Source: Verrucomicrobiaceae bacterium
GTDB lineage: Bacteria > Verrucomicrobiota > Verrucomicrobiae > Verrucomicrobiales > Akkermansiaceae
Length of the DNA: 8,765 nucleotides
Assembly (NCBI GenBank): GCA_947372405.1
Contig: CANBTO010000188.1
Coordinates: forward strand, 1-8,765
Reading direction: 5' to 3'
The notes beneath the pieces were generated by a model, which had not been told where the DNA came from, did no database searches, and worked only from the letters and a program-made list of their open reading frames with translations. Every line of letters starts with the position of its first letter. The first letter of the stretch is position 1. Both the position numbers and the translations under genes were made by a program. Below are positions 1 through 5,622 of this stretch, piece by piece.

Positions 1-1
1 G

Positions 2-1495
2 ACCGAGGTGGATTCGACGCTCGGCACCCGTTCGTTCGCCCAGTTCAATCCGCGGGCCTTCCATGTGGACTTCTATAACTTTGCGGACAAGGAACGCGAC
101 ATGCTGCCTTACGAGGTGGTCGTTACTCCGATGACGAGCTGGCTCAAAGCTCCTCTGGATAACAATCCGTCCGGAAACGGCTACTATGGGGGCAGTCACT
201 TTGCGCAGTTGGGATCCACTTTTGTAACAACCCATACCGTGCCGCGAGAACCGATAGTCTCGCTAGCCGCCTTCCAGCACTCGTGCGCGAATGGTTTCAA
301 CTTTCTGCGACCGTCTTTGGGCGGCACCGCTAATGATCGCGAGCCGATGTTGCCGCATGTTTCCCACGCCATCGGAAACTCGCTTGCACCACCGATGCTG
401 GCCTCTGACCAGACGGAAGGCACGCTACCCAAGCAAAATGCGCTTCCTGCTTCGCCATATCCACTGGCAGATCATTCCTATCTGGCGAACCGCGCGCTGT
501 GGGATGACTACTTCCTTTCGGGTATCGCCCCGCAAAACACACCGGCATTTTCGAAGGCACGGGATCAGAAGACAGTCGCCGCCGAGTTCTTTGCCGGTGC
601 CACGCCGCTGCCTGTCAGGCGTTACCTGCCTGCGCTCGACGGCAAAGACGCCAGCCAACTCCTTGGCAGCTATTTCGGTGGTAGCGGGCCATCTGACACT
701 GCGATTTCCAATCTCGCCAGTTACTTGCGGGTGGATGGACTTTTCAACGTGAACTCTACTTCGGTCGAAGCATGGAAGACCGTGCTGGGTTCGCTCAAAA
801 GCCGCCCGATCGTGGTGCGCGATGACAGTGGAGCGGAAACCATCGCCGTTGCCGATGGCAACACGCCGGTCGCCAACCTGGCCGCCCCTAAAAACGTGAT
901 CGCCAAGGACGAGGCTGTCCCGAACAATGACCAATGGGTGGGCCGCCGCACGCTCACGGACAGTGAAATCGACAGTCTGGCACAAGCGATCGTCAAGGAA
1001 GTGCGCAAGCGCGGTCCATTCATAAGTCTCGCGGACTTCATCAACCGGCGGGTGGGGACCGACAAGGATCTGGCCAAATCGGGAGCCGTCCAAAGCGCCC
1101 TGGATTCCCCTAATGTTTTGGTTAACAAAATTCAGAATACCAGTCGCAGTGTTAGCAGCACCACCGCCAATCGTTTCGCCTTCCCCGAAGCGGAGAGTGG
1201 CCCCATCAACTACGGCAGCCCCAGCCTCGTCAAACAGGGGGACATCCTGACGCCGATCGCGCCTGTCCTTTCCGCGCGTTCCGATAGTTTCATCATCCGG
1301 ACCTATGGAGAGTCAGTGGACAGTGGCGGAAACGTGAAGGCCCGCGCCTGGTGCGAAGCGGTCGTCGAACGGGATCGTAATTTCGTCGATCCCGCCGACG
1401 CTGCCGAAACGGTTCCCGCCAGACCTTCAAACGTGACGTTTGGACGGAGGTTTTGCATCAAGTCGTTCCGCTGGCTGAATTCCAGCGAGATATAA
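2..1495 (+). CDS. Verru_Chthon cassette protein A, C-terminal part (5' end outside window)
   Basis: The frame is open from the first base of the window, so the start lies upstream; the GTG at position 8 is probably an internal Val. About 497 codons are visible. I assign it from memory of the Verru_Chthon cassette protein A family, large verrucomicrobial proteins encoded beside pseudopilin-like cassette proteins B, C and D. Family-like segments, numbered from the Val at position 8, are DGLFNVNSTSVEAWKTVLGS (about 238-257), a helical stretch ending RGPFISLADFINRRVG (about 333-348), and the closing SDSFIIRTYGE...KARAWCEAVVERD region (about 422-453). The last two resemble the C-terminal parts of T2SS minor-pseudopilin-type proteins. 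The missing N-terminus should carry the prepilin-like or signal segment. No cassette B, C or D gene follows; if present they lie upstream. The cellular role of the family is not known. The next gene starts 12 bp after the stop, suggesting co-transcription. Confidence 0.8.
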   Translation, partial: TEVDSTLGTRSFAQFNPRAFHVDFYNFADKERDMLPYEVVVTPMTSWLKAPLDNNPSGNGYYGGSHFAQLGSTFVTTHTVPREPIVSLAAFQHSCANGFNFLRPSLGGTANDREPMLPHVSHAIGNSLAPPMLASDQTEGTLPKQNALPASPYPLADHSYLANRALWDDYFLSGIAPQNTPAFSKARDQKTVAAEFFAGATPLPVRRYLPALDGKDASQLLGSYFGGSGPSDTAISNLASYLRVDGLFNVNSTSVEAWKTVLGSLKSRPIVVRDDSGAETIAVADGNTPVANLAAPKNVIAKDEAVPNNDQWVGRRTLTDSEIDSLAQAIVKEVRKRGPFISLADFINRRVGTDKDLAKSGAVQSALDSPNVLVNKIQNTSRSVSSTTANRFAFPEAESGPINYGSPSLVKQGDILTPIAPVLSARSDSFIIRTYGESVDSGGNVKARAWCEAVVERDRNFVDPADAAETVPARPSNVTFGRRFCIKSFRWLNSSEI

Positions 1496-1507
1496 CCAAC
1501 CTAATAA

Positions 1508-2179
1508 ATGAAATTTTTCTTTATTCCGCTCGTCCTCGTCATGGCCATTGCCGCCGTCACCGAGGCAAAGGATCCCTCCAAGTCGGCTGCGAAGGTGCGC
1601 TTCATCGCGGAGAGCGAGCCGGAGGATCTGGGGCCGGTGTTGTTAGCAGCCGGGGAGCACCGCAGCGCGCCGTTTTCCCTGCCGGTCAACAACTTGTCAC
1701 CTGCGCAAAGTCCTCCCGACCGTGTGTTCAGCCTCTGGGCTGTGGACAAGAACGTCTCCTTGGCGGCGATCACGCTGCCCGACGACGGAAAGTCGTTCAT
1801 CGTGCTGTTGGTCACCTCGCCCAAGGGCGGCTATTTACCGATCCTGATCCCTGCGGAAGACTCGTCGTTCCGGGCTGGTGACGTATATTTCTACAATCAC
1901 GCGGACAAGCCGGTTCTCGGCTACGTCGGCACGGCCAAGTTCTCCTTGCTTCCAAGCCAGAGCACCATCGTCCGGCCCACCGGTGCCCGCGCCGAAAAAT
2001 TCTACGACGTGGGTCTTGGCGTGAGGGAACCGGAAGGTGACCGCGTTCTGGCCGCCACCCGTTGGCCCGAAGATCACATTTCCCGCTTCTACGTGTTTTT
2101 CTATGCCGATCCGGTGACCAAACGCATTACCTATCGTGCCGTGGATGAATTTATCCCGCCTCCGGAGAAAGAGCATTGA
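1508..2179 (+). CDS. Secreted protein of unknown function, 223 aa, downstream of Verru_Chthon A
   Basis: I do not recognise a named domain. Residues 1-20 are a clear Sec signal peptide: Lys2, a hydrophobic core (FFFIPLVLVMAIAAV), and a likely cut after TEA before KDPSK. There is no lipobox and no later membrane segment. The mature protein is rich in short alternating hydrophobic stretches, for example VFSLWAVD (73-80), FIVLLVTS (97-104), GDVYFYNHADKPVLGYVG (124-141) and RFYVFFY (193-199), which suggests an all-beta fold. It has no cysteines, so no disulfides. It lies 12 bp downstream of the Verru_Chthon A gene on the same strand, and I infer it is co-transcribed and acts outside the cytoplasm with that product. 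The ATG at 1508 is chosen because it begins the signal peptide; no Shine-Dalgarno motif precedes it. The gene is confidently real; the function is open. Confidence 0.85.
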   Translation: MKFFFIPLVLVMAIAAVTEAKDPSKSAAKVRFIAESEPEDLGPVLLAAGEHRSAPFSLPVNNLSPAQSPPDRVFSLWAVDKNVSLAAITLPDDGKSFIVLLVTSPKGGYLPILIPAEDSSFRAGDVYFYNHADKPVLGYVGTAKFSLLPSQSTIVRPTGARAEKFYDVGLGVREPEGDRVLAATRWPEDHISRFYVFFYADPVTKRITYRAVDEFIPPPEKEH

Positions 2180-2194
2180 GTTATGGACAGCATC

Positions 2195-2200
2195 TATAAT
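2195..2200 (+). promoter_or_regulatory. Possible -10 element for the YiiX-like gene
   Basis: A perfect TATAAT sits in the short AT-rich gap after the previous stop, 17 nt before the GTG start at 2218. The hexamer 17 bp upstream (AGCATT, 2172-2177) is a poor -35 box; the TTGAGT at 2176-2181 is only 13 bp away, which is too close. If used, it would give a leader of about 10 nt. The YiiX-like gene may therefore be transcribed separately from the two genes before it. Confidence 0.3.
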
Positions 2201-2217
2201 AGGCTGATTGTATCATT

Positions 2218-2847
2218 GTGAAAAAGAACAGATCCAGATACTGCGTCGCCGCTTTCCTGCTGTTTGCCGGGCTTCAATCGCTCTTTGCGAACGAGGTTCC
2301 ATACGACCTTCGCGAGGGTGACATTGTTTTCAGCAGTTCCAGATTCGGCCAAGGCGCGGCGATCATCGCCGCAACTGCGTCGCCCTACACCCATTGCGGC
2401 ATCGTGTTTGAAAGGGATGGCAAACTGATGGTTTTTGAGGCCGTGCAACCGGTCGGAGTCACCACGTTGGACAACTTCGCCTCGCGCAGCCTGCCGGGGA
2501 CCTTCACCGCCCGCAGGTTGAAAATTCCGGTGACACTGGAATCCTACCACAAGGCCCGGACCTGGGCCGAGGCTCAGATCGGTCGCGATTATGATGTGCG
2601 TTTCAGATGGGACGACAGGAAGCTCTATTGCTCCGAGCTTGTCTGGAAAGTCTATCAGCATGCCGGGGTGAAACTCTGCGCCTTGAGAAAATTCCGGGAT
2701 TACGACCTGCAGCGCCCTGAGGTGCGGAAGATCATCGAGCAGCGCTACGGAGGCATGGATCGCCTGCCTCTCGATGAAACGGTGGTGGCACCGTCCGACA
2801 TCGCAGCCTCGCCGCTTCTTGCCGAGGTGCCTCACAAGGCCAGTTGA
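2218..2847 (+). CDS. YiiX-like permuted papain-fold (NlpC/P60 superfamily, peptidase C92) secreted enzyme
   Basis: The 209-residue protein begins with a signal peptide (KKNR, then the core YCVAAFLLFAGLQSL, likely cut after LFA at residue 24). The catalytic domain follows in the circularly permuted order of the YiiX/YebB group: GDIVF (34-38), YTHCGIVF with the active-site His at 59, MVFEAV with an acidic residue at 74, and YCSELVW with the nucleophile Cys at 138. IGRDYDVRFRWDD (121-133) just before the Cys is also typical of the group. The family hydrolyses amide, thioester or ester bonds; some members act on lipids or peptides, and the substrate here cannot be told. It probably acts in the periplasm. 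The start is GTG, chosen because it directly opens the signal peptide. The gene converges on ispE with 19 bp between the stops. The fold assignment is firm; the reaction is not. Confidence 0.85.
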   Translation: MKKNRSRYCVAAFLLFAGLQSLFANEVPYDLREGDIVFSSSRFGQGAAIIAATASPYTHCGIVFERDGKLMVFEAVQPVGVTTLDNFASRSLPGTFTARRLKIPVTLESYHKARTWAEAQIGRDYDVRFRWDDRKLYCSELVWKVYQHAGVKLCALRKFRDYDLQRPEVRKIIEQRYGGMDRLPLDETVVAPSDIAASPLLAEVPHKAS

Positions 2848-2866
2848 TTCTTTTGCCGAGTCCGAG

Positions 2867-3709
2867 TCAGGTGGCGGTGCGTCCGCTCCAATGCCAGAGA
2901 TCGGGATCGAGTTCGTGTCTGGCACACTTGGCGAGGGCCTCGGCATCCGCGTCATCATGAAGGACTGCGAAAACGGTGGAGCCGCTGCCGCAGAGCAGCG
3001 CGGCCGAGGTTTCGCGCCGACCTAACAGCCACTGCTTGAGCTCGGCGAGGAAGCGGTGTTTGGCGAAGACCGGTCGCTCGAGGTCATTGACGAGCGGAAC
3101 TTCTCCGGTTTCCTGGGGCTTGTAGCGGACGCCCGGGAGTTCCACCGAATCCCCCCAACGGCCATATGCATCCGGAGTGGGCACCGCGAACCAGGGTTTG
3201 AGCAGCAGGACCCGCATGGGTTTCAGGGAAGAAATAGCTTCGACGATCTCGCCACGGCCGCGGCAGCGCGCCGCGCCGGGTGTCAGGAAAAACGGGATGT
3301 CGGATCCCAGCTCCGCGGCGATATCCCGCAGGCGCGCGACTCCGAGTTTTTGCTCATGGAGCTGGTCCAGACCTAACAAGGTGGTCGCAGCATCACTGCT
3401 GCCCCCACCGAGACCTGCGCCATGGGGGATGCGTTTTTTGAGCGTGATGGAGAATCCGCAGGAAGTTCCGGAGGCGGCTTCATAAGCACGGACGGCTTTC
3501 ACAACGAGGTTCTGCGCGTCGGCTGGCAGATCCGGATCATCGCATTGAAATGAAAAGCCACTGGCGTTTTGGACAATCTCGATGCGATCCGCCAGATCAG
3601 GCAACTTCACCATCAGGGTGTCGATTTCATGGAATCCGTCATCGCGCTTGCCCAGCACGCGCAGGGAAAGGTTCAGTTTGGCGGGGGCGGCAAGTGTGAG
3701 GGTGGTCAT
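2867..3709 (-). CDS. ispE: 4-diphosphocytidyl-2-C-methyl-D-erythritol kinase
   Basis: IspE phosphorylates the 2-hydroxyl of CDP-methylerythritol with ATP, a cytosolic step of the MEP pathway to IDP/DMADP. The 280 residues match the usual family length. Seen in order: APAKLNLSLRVLGKRDDGFH (8-27) with the substrate-binding Lys11; the GHMP-kinase ATP loop PHGAGLGGGSSDAA (95-108); LGSDIPFF (134-141) with the catalytic Asp137; NDLE (208-211); and the C-terminal GHMP glycine motif LCGSGSTVFAV (239-249). All key residues are present. The ATG overlaps the stop of the upstream pgeF as ATGA, which implies translational coupling and explains the lack of a Shine-Dalgarno motif. The product supports undecaprenyl phosphate, menaquinone and other isoprenoids. 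It is probably transcribed from the marR side. Confidence 0.97.
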   Translation of the reverse strand: MTTLTLAAPAKLNLSLRVLGKRDDGFHEIDTLMVKLPDLADRIEIVQNASGFSFQCDDPDLPADAQNLVVKAVRAYEAASGTSCGFSITLKKRIPHGAGLGGGSSDAATTLLGLDQLHEQKLGVARLRDIAAELGSDIPFFLTPGAARCRGRGEIVEAISSLKPMRVLLLKPWFAVPTPDAYGRWGDSVELPGVRYKPQETGEVPLVNDLERPVFAKHRFLAELKQWLLGRRETSAALLCGSGSTVFAVLHDDADAEALAKCARHELDPDLWHWSGRTAT

Positions 3710-4422
3710 GGTGGGGAATCGCGGATGATCAAGGCCATCATGCGGCCGGTTTTTCCAAGTTCCTTGCGGTAGCTGTAAAAGCGCTCGAGATCAGACGCGG
3801 TATTCAGTCCGCAGTCGATGAAATTTCCCACTCCGGCGGCAGTGGCCTGCTTTCCGATCTGTGTGGCGAAATCCACATCGTAGTCCGGCAGCCGGATGCA
3901 GGGACTGAGCACGGCCGTCACGTCGCCCGGAATGGTGCCGAAACGCCGGGCCATGGTGTCCAATGCAAGACCAAGGATGTTGGATTCCGTACCTTTTTTT
4001 CCGGAGTGCAGCAGCCCGATGGCTCCGGTCCTGCGGTCCGCCAGCCAGATCGCGCCGCAATCCGCCACATAGATGGAAAGCACAACACCTGCTTCGGCGG
4101 TCACCAGTCCGTCCACTCCGGGAACTACCGGCAAGCCGTCCGGCGCGATGGTTTGCGAGCTACCAGGAACAACTGCGATGGAATTTCCGTGGACCTGCTC
4201 GGCCCGCCACCATTGGGCCTGGCTCCCTGCGAATTCCGAAACGACGGATTCGTGGAAAGGGCGGAGCCGGGTCATCGCCTCGTCACGGTCTCCCGTAATT
4301 GCAAGTCTGGGCACGCGCTCCAGCCATCCGGCACGGATGCCGGGCAATTCGTTCAATGGGTACAGAAAGGGGAACGCCTCCGTCACCCGGGGACGGTAAC
4401 GGAGGCGCTTAGGATTCGCCAA
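3706..4422 (-). CDS. pgeF: PgeF/YfiH family protein (peptidoglycan editing factor, multicopper-polyphenol-oxidase-like fold)
   Basis: Members of this family (DUF152) are zinc enzymes: E. coli YfiH/PgeF removes wrongly added L-Ser from UDP-MurNAc, and homologues act on purine nucleosides. The zinc ligands are present: His78 in EQVHG, Cys122 in VADCG and His139 in LLHSG (numbered from the TTG). GVDGLVT (102-108), SPC (173-175) and YSYRKE...GRMMALI (217-232) also fit. One motif is odd: the usual HxGWRG reads HSGKKG, and the usual GP-x-IGPxxYEV region reads SPCIRLPDYDVDF. Start choice is uncertain. The frame is closed by TAA at 4431-4429, leaving TTG at 4422 or GTG at 4386. The GTG (MTEAFPFLYPL...) fits family N-termini better and would drop a very basic stretch. 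Neither has a Shine-Dalgarno motif. It is 33 bp downstream of marR (measured to the TTG) and overlaps ispE by 4 nt. Confidence 0.9.
   Translation of the reverse strand: MANPKRLRYRPRVTEAFPFLYPLNELPGIRAGWLERVPRLAITGDRDEAMTRLRPFHESVVSEFAGSQAQWWRAEQVHGNSIAVVPGSSQTIAPDGLPVVPGVDGLVTAEAGVVLSIYVADCGAIWLADRRTGAIGLLHSGKKGTESNILGLALDTMARRFGTIPGDVTAVLSPCIRLPDYDVDFATQIGKQATAAGVGNFIDCGLNTASDLERFYSYRKELGKTGRMMALIIRDSPP
4375..4407 (-). promoter_or_regulatory. Strong RNA hairpin covering the pgeF translation start region
   Basis: In the minus-strand transcript, the arm CGCCTCCGUUACC (4407-4395) pairs with GGUGACGGAGGCG (4387-4375) around a 7-nt loop, GUCCCCG. All 13 pairs form, with one U-G wobble. In plus-strand RNA that position would be an A-C mismatch, so the structure fits best as an element of the marR-pgeF transcript. 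The 3' arm holds the alternative GTG start (4386-4384) and a GGAGG (4381-4377). There is no clear U-tract after it (TTCCCCTTTCT), so it is a poor intrinsic terminator. It may lower or control pgeF/ispE expression, or simply be GC-rich coding sequence. Confidence 0.45.
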
Positions 4423-4455
4423 GCTGGTTTATGTTGCAGGCGTCATTTCCTTCGC

Positions 4456-4911
4456 TCACGCCATGGAGCGGCCACTGATGGCACGCTTGGTGTGTTCGAC
4501 GGCTTCAGCCTGATCCTCATCCATGCCTGCCAGAATGCCGGCGAGGTCGTTCGCGATCTCAGAGCGCATCTTCGAAACGAGTTCGACTCCTTTCGCGGTG
4601 ATGCGCACCATGATCTTACGACGATCTTCGGCTGCGTGAACCCGTTCCACGTAGGACAGCTTTTCAAGACGGTCGACCAAGCCGGTGGCGGCTGCGGTCG
4701 AGTGGCCCATCTTTTTGGCAATGTCTGACATGGTGAGGTATTCTTCGCTGGACAGGTATGTCAGCAGGAAGAACTGGGGAAACGAAATGTTACCTTTGTT
4801 GAGTTCTGTTGACAGGTTGAGGATGCAACTCCGCTGCGTAAACAGGACGAAGTCAGCAAGACGGTCCGCATCGGCTTTCACCGAAGCGCCCGAGGCGTTC
4901 ATGGTTTTCAT
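4456..4911 (-). CDS. MarR family transcriptional regulator
   Basis: The 151-residue protein has the normal length and layout of a MarR dimeric repressor. An N-terminal dimerisation helix region (14-40) is followed by the winged helix-turn-helix: NISFPQFFLLTYLSSEE (41-57), the helix pair LTMSDIAKKMGHSTAAATGLVDRLEKL (59-85) with the recognition helix near 70-84, and the wing, whose family signature is DRRKIMVRITAKG (96-108). The C-terminal helices (109-147) complete the dimer interface. The only Cys, residue 29, lies about 12 residues before NISFPQF, closer than the sensing Cys of OhrR, so peroxide sensing is not supported. The ligand is unknown. ATG at 4911 is chosen; ATG at 4902 is possible. 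No Shine-Dalgarno motif is seen. It heads a likely marR-pgeF-ispE unit, and palindromes upstream suggest autoregulation. Confidence 0.93.
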   Translation of the reverse strand: MKTMNASGASVKADADRLADFVLFTQRSCILNLSTELNKGNISFPQFFLLTYLSSEEYLTMSDIAKKMGHSTAAATGLVDRLEKLSYVERVHAAEDRRKIMVRITAKGVELVSKMRSEIANDLAGILAGMDEDQAEAVEHTKRAISGRSMA

Positions 4912-4930
4912 TATGGCTGGTTGTAGTGTT

Positions 4931-4946
4931 CATGTTTCGGGACATG
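4931..4946 (-). promoter_or_regulatory. Small inverted repeat in the marR leader
   Basis: CATGT (4931-4935) and ACATG (4942-4946) form a perfect 5-bp inverted repeat with a 6-nt centre. It lies 19 nt upstream of the marR ATG, where it could be a leader hairpin or a protein-binding half-site pair. It is short enough to arise by chance. Confidence 0.25.
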
Positions 4947-5002
4947 TAAGGGGGCACAGCCATTGCGGAAGAGAAGCTACCCGGGTTTACGGATAGTAAT
5001 CA

Positions 5003-5031
5003 ACCCTAAAATTACGTATTTTTTAGTTCAA
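5003..5031 (-). promoter_or_regulatory. Putative marR promoter with a palindromic operator in the spacer
   Basis: On the minus strand, TTGAAC (5031-5026) and TAGGGT (5008-5003) are 17 bp apart, giving a fair -35 box and a weak -10 box. The spacer and its edges are covered by the inverted repeat CTAAAA-N9-TTTTAG (5006-5026), with TACGTA near its centre. A palindrome of about 20 bp placed between the -35 and -10 boxes is the classical position for a MarR-type operator. The region is clearly AT-rich against GC-rich genes on both sides. I infer autorepression by the MarR protein; the -10 match is poor, so the exact start site is uncertain. Confidence 0.4.
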
Positions 5032-5049
5032 AGTCTGTGCTAGTCGGGA

Positions 5050-5064
5050 CGTTTTTAAAATACG
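5050..5064. promoter_or_regulatory. Second imperfect palindrome upstream of the marR promoter
   Basis: CGTTTTTAAAATACG is a near-perfect 15-nt palindrome. It shares CGTATTTT, on the opposite strand, with the palindrome at 5006-5026. It lies about 20 bp upstream of the proposed -35 box and could be a second operator, or an AT-rich UP-type element. This is inferred from pattern alone. Confidence 0.25.
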
Positions 5065-5104
5065 GCACCCAAAGATGTATTGGAAGAAAAGAATTCGCGA
5101 AAAG

Positions 5105-5548
5105 TTAATTATTTTTTTGAACATTTTCTGTCCGGGGTTTTTGCTGGTTTTCAAGGGGTTGGGTGGCCGTGCCGGGTTCTTCGGGGGCTGTGGCGGGCTT
5201 CGGAATGTGGCTGGTATAGACCGCATCTCCCACTTCGACGAGACCGGATTGGAGATCCGCAGCCGCGAATTGGCCTAGGGATTCGCCCGTGGTGCGGAGG
5301 TTTGCAGTGCGATCATCGGGGCCACGGGTGGTGAGGACGGTGCCGGATTCGATATTCCAGGTTCCGTAACTTTGAATCAGTACGAAGCGTTTGTCCGCCG
5401 GAATCGAGGCGATGCGGCCTACAAGTTGGGGCGGGTTTTTTGGGGCTTTATCCTTGGATTTGTCGTGTCCGGCAGGCTGGAACAACGAACAAGCGCACAG
5501 GCACAAGCAGAGCGCGGCGGTGCGGAGAAACATCCGGGGAAGGTTCAT
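5105..5548 (-). CDS. Small predicted lipoprotein, function unknown (147 aa)
   Basis: The N-terminus has Arg5 and Arg9, the hydrophobic core AALCLCLCAC (11-20), and a lipobox LCAC with the likely lipidated Cys20 followed by Ser21, so the mature protein should be membrane-anchored. Residues 41-111 form one small domain: VGRIASIPADKRFVLIQSYG, then ESGTVLTTRG, then an LRTTGESLGQFAAADLQSG stretch and VEVGDAVY. This pattern (glycine turns, hydrophobic strands, a final VGD-V) resembles small beta-barrel domains such as those seen in FlgT-like C-termini; this is resemblance only. Residues 115-147 are a Pro/Glu/Gln/Asn-rich disordered tail, and its last codons are AT-rich. The reading frame stays open far upstream, but the ATG at 5548 is chosen because it opens the signal peptide. 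It follows birA by 74 bp and may be in the same transcript. Confidence 0.82.
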   Translation of the reverse strand: MNLPRMFLRTAALCLCLCACSLFQPAGHDKSKDKAPKNPPQLVGRIASIPADKRFVLIQSYGTWNIESGTVLTTRGPDDRTANLRTTGESLGQFAAADLQSGLVEVGDAVYTSHIPKPATAPEEPGTATQPLENQQKPRTENVQKNN

Positions 5549-5622
5549 GTATTCACTCTGGTGTGGGCGGCAAGGGATTGGAATCGGATATTTCCGTGAA
5601 ACCGGAGAAATCAAACGCCGCG

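Noticed and set aside
425..1093. Long open frame on the minus strand opposite the Verru_Chthon A gene (222 codons)
   Set aside because: It is antisense to a gene with recognisable family segments, and its translation is rich in Arg, His and Cys with no domain; it is a GC-driven shadow.
2829..2857. GCCT-CACA-AGGC followed by T-rich bases as a terminator between the convergent YiiX-like gene and ispE
   Set aside because: A 4-bp stem inside the last codons of the gene is too weak to support a terminator call.
4006..4728. Plus-strand open frame of 240 codons across pgeF and marR
   Set aside because: It is antisense to two well-supported genes and crosses their junction; the translation is low in structure signals.
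4823..4829. MarR residue Cys29 as an OhrR-type peroxide sensor
   Set aside because: Its spacing to the NISFPQF segment is about half that of the OhrR sensing cysteine, and no peroxide-resistance gene is adjacent.
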